Shown here piece after piece: positions 1-6,261 of a stretch of DNA of 10,787 nt. This DNA comes from Nitrospinota bacterium (GTDB lineage: Bacteria; Nitrospinota; Nitrospinia; SZUA-224). The DNA lies in NCBI GenBank assembly GCA_016212345.1, contig JACRGM010000052.1, forward strand, positions 1 to 10,787. Direction: 5' to 3'. How positions within the stretch are numbered: the stretch's first letter is position 1; each line of letters begins with the position of its first letter. The notes under the pieces were generated by a model. It saw only the letters and a list, made by a program, of their open reading frames with translations. It did not search any database and was not told where the DNA came from. The position numbers and the translations under genes were made by a program.

Positions 1-1
1 A

Positions 2-208
2 AATCCTATTGCTAACTGTTTCCCCGCTAAAACATGGATACAATTCCACGAAATATTTGAGTTTAATAATCATACATTTTTACAGGATCATTTTAATGGA
101 AAGTTAAATATTAAGGGAACTCTACCAACAAATACTATAAATGCAATAATAAATTGTATAAAAAAATCAGACGATATATTAAAATATCATTTACAGCTTT
201 TAAAATAA
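2..208 (+). CDS. C-terminal fragment of an unrecognised protein (5' end outside window)
   Basis: An open frame enters from the left edge and runs 68 codons to TAA at 206-208. The visible end reads NPIANCFPAKTWIQFHEIFE and closes in a lysine- and leucine-rich helix-like tail (KYHLQLLK). It contains two cysteines, several aromatic residues and many Asn/Ile. No motif that I recognise is present and no signal or membrane segment is visible in this part. The composition is very AT-rich, more so than the chemosensory genes downstream. It ends about 60 bases before a restriction-modification remnant, so it may belong to an accessory or defence region, but that is inference from position only. It could also be a chance open frame, although 68 codons without a stop in such AT-rich DNA makes a real gene end more likely. 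Confidence 0.45.
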   Translation, partial: NPIANCFPAKTWIQFHEIFEFNNHTFLQDHFNGKLNIKGTLPTNTINAIINCIKKSDDILKYHLQLLK

Positions 209-253
209 GTTTTAAATTATAAAAAGGCCATTTTTCAGGCAGTAATATACTAA

Positions 254-358
254 TATATTATAAACTTTACAGCCGAGGAGCTGGACTTTATCATCAACTA
301 CGACATCAAATACCGCATGGGGCGGGAGAGTGAGGAGGAGAAATTGTCGTTGAAGTGA
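254..358 (+). pseudogene. Remnant of the C-terminus of an Eco57I/PglX-like restriction-modification methylase
   Basis: The frame after the TAA at 251-253 reads to TGA at 356-358 and contains TAEELDFIINYDIKYRMGRE, followed by a short acidic tail. From memory, 'T-x-EELDFIINYDIKYRMG' is a typical extreme C-terminus of large type IIG / N6-adenine DNA methylase-nuclease proteins (Eco57I family and relatives). No other part of such a protein is present: the frame is closed by a stop only about 20 bases before the recognisable part, and the DNA before that is AT-rich and unrelated. The recognisable 87 bases are about 51% GC by hand count, clearly richer than both flanks, which fits a piece of foreign DNA left by a deletion or recombination. 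There is no start codon context for a functional small gene. The family assignment rests on about 20 residues, so it is moderate. Confidence 0.5.
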
Positions 359-458
359 AAAAATAGTATACTTGACTTAATTGGCTATGTTAAATTTTCG
401 TAGAACTCGGTACTCTCAAGTTAATTTAATTTTCTCTAAAAATATATATATCTCCCCT

Positions 459-500
459 ATCCTTATTACCTTCCTATCCCATATCCTTATTACCTTCCTA
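459..500 (+). repeat. Two-copy 18-bp direct repeat, period 24
   Basis: The unit ATCCTTATTACCTTCCTA occurs exactly at 459-476 and again at 483-500, separated by six bases (TCCCAT). Two perfect copies within 42 bases just upstream of the operon could be a tandem regulator-binding site or simple slippage. It is pyrimidine-rich on the + strand and has no internal dyad symmetry. Confidence 0.75.
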
Positions 501-503
501 AAC

Positions 504-532
504 TTGCATTTCGAGATTTTTAGACTTATATT
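504..532 (+). promoter_or_regulatory. Weak sigma70-like promoter candidate for the che operon
   Basis: TTGCAT at 504-509 and TATATT at 527-532 are separated by 17 bases. The -10 hexamer matches TATAAT at five of six positions; the -35 matches TTGACA at only three. Initiation would fall near 539, about 34 bases before the preferred cheA ATG. In AT-rich DNA such matches arise easily by chance, so this is only a candidate. Confidence 0.2.
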
Positions 533-572
533 TCAATCATAATAAGTGTATTTTTATAACTATTTCTACTCC

Positions 573-2585
573 ATGAACGATAAAAAGATATCCGAATTCT
601 TGGCAGAAGGAGAGGAGATATTTGAGGAACTAAGTAAGAGTCTCCTCCTCTTAGAGAGTGAGATGGGAGGGGCCAGCTCTATAAGACCTGAGACCCTTAA
701 TTCTATCTTTAGATCAGCCCATTCATTAAAGGGATTGGCAGGACTGTTGGGTTTCCCTAATATATCTGACTTAAGTCACAATATAGAGAATATATTGGAT
801 GAGATAAGGATGGGAAGAATCAGCCTGAATAGTATAATCATGGATATCCTCTTTGAAGGGATTGATCTGTTGAGAAGATTGATGGACGATATAGGAAAGG
901 GGATAGATGATAATGGTATTAATACCAAGGGGTTTATCTCCAAGATCAATAATATCCTTACAGAGAAGGCCAAAAAAAGGAATGTTAAATCATCATTTGA
1001 GGGTTTAAATATCCCCCCTGAAATAACAAATATCCTCACTGAATATGAAGAACATAGATTATTAGAGAATATCAAACAGAAGATTAGGCTATTCGAGGTC
1101 ATGGTGTCATTCAATCTAGACACCTTTGACAATGACCTTAAATCGGTCAATGAGTCTTTATCCACTATTGGAGAGGTAATCACTACACTTCCTATTACAG
1201 ATAAATCCCCTGATGTTGAGATACAGTTCAAACTGATCCTGGGAACAATGGAGGATAAGGAGAAGATAATATCTATCCTGAAACTATGCAATCTTGATAT
1301 AAGAGAGATCGAATATGTGAGGGATAATATCCCACAAGGAGAGGCTATTATGCCCCCAAGAGAGAGAGGAGAAGAATCCATCCTCTCCCAATCAGATGTA
1401 AAGAGTCTCAGTAAAACGGTACGGGTAGATATAGATAAGCTTGATACTATAATGAATATCGTCGGAGAACTTGTCTTGAACAAATCGATTCTTACTGAGA
1501 TCAGCAGGGAGTTGAGGTCTATCCATGGATTCACAGGTATTGCCATTGATCTACATAAGACCTCACAAACACTCGATAAAAAGGTAAGAGATCTTCAGCA
1601 GAGGATTATAGAGGTAAGGATGGTTCCTATTGGCCAACTCTTTGATCGTTTTTTCAGGGTGATAAGGAGGTATTCTAAGGAATTGGGGAAGGATATAAGA
1701 CTTGAGATATCAGGTGGAAATACCCAATTGGATAAATTGGTAGTAGAGGATATGGCAGATCCTCTAATGCATCTCATAAGAAACTCTATTGATCATGGGA
1801 TAGAGATACCAGAGGAGAGAAGAAAAAAGGGGAAGTCAGAGGTCGGTACCATTAGATTAAATGCAATGCAGAAAGGTAGTCATGTAGTAATAGAGGTGGA
1901 GGATGACGGGGAGGGGATAGATATAGAGAAGGTACGAGAGTCAGCTATTGATAAGGGGTTAATTGGTAAAGATAAAGAGTTAAACAGGAGAGAGATACTC
2001 GATATATTATTTACCCCTGGGTTCAGTACTAGTAAGGAGGTCAGTAATATCTCTGGAAGAGGGGTAGGGCTTGATGTGGTAAAGAGGAATATAGCCGATC
2101 TGAGTGGGATGATTGATATTGAGACCGAGGAGGGGAAGGGAACAAGGTTCACTATTACACTACCTATAACCCTTGCCATTATCCGGGCATTAATCGTCCG
2201 GGTGGCAAACACGATCTATGCTATCCCGGTAAATTCTGTATTAGAGAGTCTTATGATAACCCCAGGAGAGATAAAGGGTGTGGAGAGGAGAGAGGTCATG
2301 CAGTTTAGAGATCGTATACTCCCCCTATTCTGGCTCAAAAAGATATTTAATCTCTCATCCGATAATGGGGATAGGGAAAAGGAATATCTCTATGTAGTTG
2401 TGGCTGGATTAGGAGAAAAGAGGATAGGTTTGGTGGTAGATGGCGTGGAGAGAGAGCAGGATATTGTAATTAAATCTATAGGAGATCCTCTTAAGAATAT
2501 CCAAGGGATTATAGGGGCCGCTGAATTGGGTAACAGGAAGACAATACTTGTCATGGATGTTGGGGGATTGATAAAGAGGAGATAA
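573..2585 (+). CDS. cheA: Chemotaxis-type sensor histidine kinase CheA
   Basis: This is the cytoplasmic kinase that autophosphorylates under receptor/CheW control and passes phosphate to response regulators. Numbered from ATG 573 (670 aa), the N-terminal HPt domain (P1, about 1-110) carries the phospho-accepting His50 in SAHSLKG. A middle region (about 145-265, from NILTEYEEHRLLENI) occupies the P2 position and has the form common in non-enteric CheA proteins. The P3 dimerisation helices begin near 283 (RVDIDKLDTIMNIVGELV). The P4 ATPase domain has an N box (HLIRNSIDHG, near 400), G1 (EDDGEGID, near 443), F box (LFTPGFSTS, near 480) and G2 (GRGVGLDVV, near 496). A CheW-like P5 domain fills about 526-668. 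All catalytic boxes look intact, and there is no fused REC domain. The frame also has an in-frame GTG at 546, but the extra residues (YFYNYFYS) do not look like CheA; neither start has a clear Shine-Dalgarno site. Its stop overlaps the next start (TAATG). Confidence 0.97.
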   Translation: MNDKKISEFLAEGEEIFEELSKSLLLLESEMGGASSIRPETLNSIFRSAHSLKGLAGLLGFPNISDLSHNIENILDEIRMGRISLNSIIMDILFEGIDLLRRLMDDIGKGIDDNGINTKGFISKINNILTEKAKKRNVKSSFEGLNIPPEITNILTEYEEHRLLENIKQKIRLFEVMVSFNLDTFDNDLKSVNESLSTIGEVITTLPITDKSPDVEIQFKLILGTMEDKEKIISILKLCNLDIREIEYVRDNIPQGEAIMPPRERGEESILSQSDVKSLSKTVRVDIDKLDTIMNIVGELVLNKSILTEISRELRSIHGFTGIAIDLHKTSQTLDKKVRDLQQRIIEVRMVPIGQLFDRFFRVIRRYSKELGKDIRLEISGGNTQLDKLVVEDMADPLMHLIRNSIDHGIEIPEERRKKGKSEVGTIRLNAMQKGSHVVIEVEDDGEGIDIEKVRESAIDKGLIGKDKELNRREILDILFTPGFSTSKEVSNISGRGVGLDVVKRNIADLSGMIDIETEEGKGTRFTITLPITLAIIRALIVRVANTIYAIPVNSVLESLMITPGEIKGVERREVMQFRDRILPLFWLKKIFNLSSDNGDREKEYLYVVVAGLGEKRIGLVVDGVEREQDIVIKSIGDPLKNIQGIIGAAELGNRKTILVMDVGGLIKRR

Positions 2586-3517
2586 TGGGGCTTTCGATAT
2601 TGATCATTGATGATTCAAAGGCAATAAGGGATACAGTCAAAGAGTACCTACAAAAGACCTCCCTTTTTGAAAACTATTTAGAGGCAAGTAATGGACTAGA
2701 GGGATTCAAGATCATGCTGAAACAGAATATTGATCTAGTCATCTGCGATATTGTAATGCCTGGTATTAGTGGATTTCAATTCCTGGCACTCAAAGGGAGC
2801 AAACCTGAATTTCAAGAGATTCAGGTAATCATGTTAACAGCGGAGGGGAGTGTGGATCAGAAGGTCAAGGGACTTGAACAGGGGGCCAGCGATTATGTCA
2901 TTAAACCCTTTGATCCGGCTGAGTTGATTGCTAGGGTAAAGGTACAACTGAAGATAAGATCTCTCCAGGAGAGTTTAAGAGAACTCTCAATCACTGACGG
3001 TCTAACCAAGACATACAATCGCCGATATCTAATAGAACTTATGAAAAAGGAGTTCTACAGGGCAAAGAGAAACAAATCATCCCTATCATTTATCCTGTTG
3101 GATATAGATCATTTCAAGAGTATTAATGATACCTATGGACATCAACAGGGTGATTCTATCTTGGCTGATCTTGTACCTATCCTTGAAAAGGGGATAAGGA
3201 GACATGAATATGTGGCTCGTTATGGAGGTGAGGAATTCGCCCTCTTACTCCCTGAGACCGATCTTAAGGGGGCAATGATCGTTGGGGAGAAGATAAGAAG
3301 AGAGGTCCAAGGGTTTAAGTTTACAGGTCAGAATGAGCCCCTGAATATCACTATCAGTCTTGGTGTCGCCACCTTTCATGATAATAATATTGAGACAGTT
3401 GATCACCTCATCAAGGCAGCAGATGATGCCTTATATAGGGCAAAGAGGAATGGGAGGAACAGGGTAGAGAGTGTTGATCCCGAAGATAGAATATTCGGGA
3501 TTGGGGGTGAAGGATAA
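2585..3517 (+). CDS. Response regulator with REC and GGDEF domains (diguanylate cyclase output)
   Basis: The 310-aa protein has an N-terminal receiver domain (1-120) with acidic pocket D9/D10, phospho-acceptor D55 in CDIVMPG, T85 and K107 in YVIKPFDP. A short helix (about 121-137) leads to a GGDEF domain with D173 and D175 in LLDIDHFKSIND and an intact GGEEF active site at 214-218. This should make c-di-GMP from two GTP when phosphorylated, as in WspR/PleD-type proteins. The inhibitory I-site position, five residues before GGEEF, reads RRHE (205-208), so the usual RxxD has Glu in place of Asp. The start ATG overlaps the cheA stop by one base, which indicates translational coupling, with AGAGGAG just upstream. 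As the only non-CheB response regulator in the operon it is the evident output of CheA. The function is confident; the signal and targets are not visible. Confidence 0.95.
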   Translation: MGLSILIIDDSKAIRDTVKEYLQKTSLFENYLEASNGLEGFKIMLKQNIDLVICDIVMPGISGFQFLALKGSKPEFQEIQVIMLTAEGSVDQKVKGLEQGASDYVIKPFDPAELIARVKVQLKIRSLQESLRELSITDGLTKTYNRRYLIELMKKEFYRAKRNKSSLSFILLDIDHFKSINDTYGHQQGDSILADLVPILEKGIRRHEYVARYGGEEFALLLPETDLKGAMIVGEKIRREVQGFKFTGQNEPLNITISLGVATFHDNNIETVDHLIKAADDALYRAKRNGRNRVESVDPEDRIFGIGGEG

Positions 3518-3523
3518 AGAACC

Positions 3524-3955
3524 ATGGGAGAAGAAATAGAGAACAAAAACAAATACTTATCTTTTATATTATCTGATGAGGAGTATGCTCTAAATGTAGA
3601 GGATATAAAGGAGATTATAAATATACAGGAGATAACCGAGGTTCCTATGGTACCAGAATATATCAAAGGGATAATATCATTAAGGGGAGTGATTATTACA
3701 ATATTCGATCTCAGAAAGAGATTGGGATTTCAGGAGAGGGGATATGGAAGAGATGCACATATCATCGTTCTATCTGTGAATAATGGACAGATCGGGATTA
3801 TAGTCGATTCTGTAACTGAGGTCTTGTTGATATCTGAGAGAGATATAGAACCACCTCCACCTGTAATAGATGGAATCGAGGTGGGGTATATTAAAGGTAT
3901 AGGAAGGATAAAAGGTCGGATAGTGATCTTATTGAATCTAAATAAGGTATTGTAG
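3524..3955 (+). CDS. cheW: Chemotaxis coupling protein CheW
   Basis: A 143-aa single CheW domain that should link receptors to the P5 domain of CheA at the membrane array. Typical landmarks are KYLSFILSDEEYALNVEDIKE near the N-terminus, VPMVPEYIKGIISLRGVII in the middle, IGIIVDSVTEVL and a closing IVILLNLNKVL. The start lies 6 bases after the REC-GGDEF stop and is preceded by a purine-rich GGTGAAGGA. The stop codon TAG (3953-3955) is made from the first three bases of the 121-bp inverted-repeat element. If the element is removed with one TA copy, the frame would continue TTG TAT AAA GGT and on for about 12 more residues, to a TAG just inside the next gene. The present protein therefore probably lacks a short original tail, although the CheW core looks complete. 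Confidence 0.95.
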   Translation: MGEEIENKNKYLSFILSDEEYALNVEDIKEIINIQEITEVPMVPEYIKGIISLRGVIITIFDLRKRLGFQERGYGRDAHIIVLSVNNGQIGIIVDSVTEVLLISERDIEPPPPVIDGIEVGYIKGIGRIKGRIVILLNLNKVL

Positions 3956-4073
3956 ATTTTCAGATAATAAATTACACAAGGCTAGAAGGAGAAATCCGAG
4001 TAAGGCGTACTGAGTAGTACGTTGTCGAGGATTTCGACTGATAACGCAGTGTAATTTGTTATATGGAAATCTA
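3953..4073 (+). mobile_element. 121-bp hairpin-forming inverted-repeat element (MITE-like), copy 1
   Basis: The element begins TAGATTTTCAG and ends GGAAATCTA. Its two 25-base ends are inverted repeats matching at 22 of 25 positions. Inside are a 13/13 unpaired stretch, a perfect 7-bp stem (GAAATCC/GGATTTC), an 8/7 unpaired stretch and a 6-bp stem CGTACT/AGTACG closing a GAGT loop. The whole element can thus fold into one long interrupted hairpin. It is 120/121 identical to copy 2 and in the same orientation; the one difference is C at 3982. Both ends carry TA, as expected for TA-target insertion by IS630/Tc1-mariner-type transposases, though no transposase is in the window. It has no coding capacity of its own and would be mobilised in trans. 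It occupies nearly all of the only wide gap in the operon. Confidence 0.8.
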
Positions 4074-4085
4074 TAAAGGTTTAAA

Positions 4086-4093
4086 GGGAGGAG
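4086..4093 (+). promoter_or_regulatory. Shine-Dalgarno site of the haem receptor gene
   Basis: GGGAGGAG is an unusually strong site for this operon. The GGAGG core (4087-4091) is 5 bases before the ATG at 4097 but only 2 bases before the ATG at 4094, which favours 4097 as the start. It lies 12 bases beyond the inserted inverted-repeat element, so the element did not disrupt initiation directly. Confidence 0.65.
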
Positions 4094-4096
4094 ATG

Positions 4097-6250
4097 ATGG
4101 AAAAGGGTAGAGGATTTATGGCTATATCACTAGTAGGAAAGATATTGATACCCACTATAATCGTCCTGTTCATCATGGGATTGCTTAGCATCTTTTCCCT
4201 GTCATGGACAACCAGCAACATAGAGACCCAGGTACTGGAACAGACCAAAGATGCAGTTACAAATTATGGGAGTATTGTCTTGGATGCGATGAATGCCTTA
4301 ATGCTTTCAGGCACTATGGATAGGAAGGAGGATATCTTAACCAGCATAAAGGGTCTCCCGAAGATAAAGGAACTCCACCTCTTCCGTGGAGAGAATATAA
4401 ATAGGCAGTATGGAAAGGGTGATGAATCTGAACAACCTAAGGATGATATTGATCGTATGGTACTCTCAACTGGGAAACCGATCTACAGGGTGGAGGAATA
4501 TGAGGGTAAGAGATTTTATCGAGCAGTTCTACCATACCTCGCAACAAGGGATTATTTTGGAATAGACTGTCTTACCTGTCACTCTGAGGGTATCTCTGAT
4601 GGGAAGGTATTGGGAGGGCTGAGTATTACTATCCCTATTGATAAGCTCGATATAGCCCTCCATACTAACAAGGCCATTATTATGATCGGTAGTATATTAG
4701 GGATATTGATAATAACCGCTCTTATATACCTAATTATAAATAGTACAGTAAAGAGGCCTCTTAAAACAGTTATCAACATGTTTAAGGATATTGTCCGTGG
4801 TGATGGGGATCTGACCAAAAGGATTGAGATCAGGAGAGGAGATGAGATTGGGGATCTGATAGAGTGGTTCAATAGATTTATCGAGAATCTAATTCGTATG
4901 ATTAAGAAGATAAGAGATGTCTCTCGAGATGTTACCATGGCATCGCAACAGATAGATATTAGGTGTAAGAGGGTATCAGAGAGTGCTATGGTTCAGATAT
5001 CATCATTAGAGGATTCATCATCATCAATATTAGATATGAATACCCAGACCAATAATATTGCCATGAATCTCGAGGGCCTTTATTCATTAATTAATGAAAT
5101 AAACTCTTATATCCGAGAGATGATCTCCTCTATTAATGAGGTAGCTAATAATACTGCAGGGCTCTTTTCATCGGTGGAAGAGACCACCTCCTCTATTGAG
5201 GAGATGTCAGTAGCTACTCAGGAGATAGCCAAGAATATTGATGTTCTGGCCTCATCAGCAGAAGAGACAACTGCCTCAATCACCCAGATCAATACTGCCA
5301 TCAAGGATGTAGAAGGGCATGTTGGAGAATCTGTCAGACTATCTGAACAGGTGATCACTGATGCATCTGATATAGGGATGAGATCCATAGCAGATACAAT
5401 AGAGGCTATAAAAGAGATCAAGAGATCATCAGATAGATCAGCCGAGATAATCAATAGGTTAGGGGGGAGATCTGAGGAGATAGGGGAGATATTAACGGTT
5501 ATTCAAGATATAACAGATCAAACAAATCTCTTATCACTCAATGCGGCTATCCTCGCTGCTCAGGCAGGTGAGCATGGGAAAGGATTTGCCGTAGTTGCAG
5601 ATGAGATAAAGGAGCTTGCAGAAAAGACGGCCACCTCCACTGGAGAGATCAGCAAATTGATTACTACTGTTCAATCAGAGGTAAAGGATGCTGTGGAATT
5701 GGTAAAGAGGAATGAGAAGATGATTGACGATGGGGTTAGACTATCACTCCAATCAGGTGAGGCACTGAAGAAGATAATAGGGAGTGCCAATAAATCCAAT
5801 GAGATGGCAAAGGGGATTCAGAAGGCAACTGTAGAACAGGCAAAAGGGACTAAACATGTTACAGAGGCAATAAAGAATATTAGTGATATGGCACAGCAGA
5901 TAGCCACAGCTACCCAACAGCAGACATTGGGGACTAAGCAGATAATGGATGCATCAGTAATGATGAGTAATATTGCAAAGGAGGTAAGGAGGGCTACAGT
6001 GGAGGAGGCAAAGGGGACAAAGAGTATTGAGTCAGCAATAACAGATATCGTTGAGAAGGGCTACAAGATAACACAGGATACACAAAGTCAGAGGAAGAGG
6101 AGTGAGGAGATCGTAAGTTCTATCGAGAAGGTGAATACTATTACAAAAGAGAAACTTTCTTTGATCAAGGAGCAAGAGAGGGCAGTAGAGACAGTGATAA
6201 AAGAATCTGCACTCCTCAAGGGAGAGATCGAGAAGTTCAGGCTGGAGTAG
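4097..6250 (+). CDS. Methyl-accepting receptor with periplasmic c-type haem domain
   Basis: A 717-aa transmembrane chemoreceptor. Numbered from ATG 4097, TM1 spans about 11-35, a periplasmic domain about 36-192, TM2 about 193-215 and HAMP about 216-270; a long coiled-coil signalling region follows. The periplasmic domain contains DCLTCHSE, a CxxCH haem c attachment site (C158, C161, H162), just before a strand (LGGLSITIPI) leading to TM2. This is the arrangement known from haem-sensing receptors of Geobacter and related bacteria. It suggests sensing of redox state or a ligand such as NO, CO or O2, which is inference. The methylation-type segment ASSAEETTAS is present. The hairpin tip reads NAAILAAQAGEHGKGFAVVA, with Leu where enteric receptors have Glu. 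There is no C-terminal NWETF-type tether (it ends EKFRLE). An alternative start is the adjacent ATG at 4094. Confidence 0.94.
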   Translation: MEKGRGFMAISLVGKILIPTIIVLFIMGLLSIFSLSWTTSNIETQVLEQTKDAVTNYGSIVLDAMNALMLSGTMDRKEDILTSIKGLPKIKELHLFRGENINRQYGKGDESEQPKDDIDRMVLSTGKPIYRVEEYEGKRFYRAVLPYLATRDYFGIDCLTCHSEGISDGKVLGGLSITIPIDKLDIALHTNKAIIMIGSILGILIITALIYLIINSTVKRPLKTVINMFKDIVRGDGDLTKRIEIRRGDEIGDLIEWFNRFIENLIRMIKKIRDVSRDVTMASQQIDIRCKRVSESAMVQISSLEDSSSSILDMNTQTNNIAMNLEGLYSLINEINSYIREMISSINEVANNTAGLFSSVEETTSSIEEMSVATQEIAKNIDVLASSAEETTASITQINTAIKDVEGHVGESVRLSEQVITDASDIGMRSIADTIEAIKEIKRSSDRSAEIINRLGGRSEEIGEILTVIQDITDQTNLLSLNAAILAAQAGEHGKGFAVVADEIKELAEKTATSTGEISKLITTVQSEVKDAVELVKRNEKMIDDGVRLSLQSGEALKKIIGSANKSNEMAKGIQKATVEQAKGTKHVTEAIKNISDMAQQIATATQQQTLGTKQIMDASVMMSNIAKEVRRATVEEAKGTKSIESAITDIVEKGYKITQDTQSQRKRSEEIVSSIEKVNTITKEKLSLIKEQERAVETVIKESALLKGEIEKFRLE

Positions 6251-6251
6251 T

Positions 6252-6259
6252 GGGGGAAG
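6252..6259 (+). promoter_or_regulatory. Shine-Dalgarno site choosing the second receptor start
   Basis: GGGGGAAG lies at normal spacing before ATG 6262 and itself covers the in-frame GTG at 6250. This favours 6262 over the GTG that overlaps the previous stop. Confidence 0.55.
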
Positions 6260-6261
6260 TC

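Larger units (their letters stand above)
359..572 (+). other. Upstream region of the chemosensory operon
   Basis: This stretch lies between the methylase remnant and cheA and holds no open frame that I can support. It contains a run of alternating A and T near 441-451, a pyrimidine-rich stretch, an 18-base direct repeat (described separately) and a weak sigma70-like promoter candidate. A TTGACT at 372-377 has no acceptable partner at normal spacing. I see no sigma54-type GG/GC element and no strong hairpin. The operon promoter is expected here because cheA is the first gene of the co-directional run. Confidence 0.5.

Noticed and set aside
218..236. Possible intrinsic terminator around AAAAAGGCCATTTTT after the first partial gene
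   Set aside because: The dyad is mostly A/T around a GGCC core with a mismatch, too weak for a terminator call, and there is no GC-rich stem.
372..395. TTGACT followed by AT-rich sequence as the operon promoter
   Set aside because: The nearest -10-like hexamers (TATGTT, TTAAAT) are 8 and 12 bases away, too close for a normal spacer.
459..500. The upstream direct repeat as a short CRISPR-like array
   Set aside because: There are only two units with a 6-base spacer, no dyad in the repeat and no cas genes.
776..1546. A 256-codon open frame on the minus strand inside cheA
   Set aside because: It is antisense to the HPt and middle regions of a clear cheA. Its residues are low-complexity (Ser, Ile, Leu), as expected from the reverse of AT- and purine-rich codons, and it has no motif or ribosome site.
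3953..4073. The 121-bp element as a structured RNA gene or riboswitch
   Set aside because: It is present in two unrelated places, one inside a coding region, has paired TA borders and near-complete end-to-end symmetry, and no aptamer-like conserved core that I recognise. A mobile element explains it better, although an RNA-level effect of the hairpin remains possible.
4999..5040. ATC/TCA triplet runs in the first receptor as a microsatellite
   Set aside because: They encode a serine-rich segment (SSLEDSSSSIL) in the receptor coiled coil and are short and imperfect.
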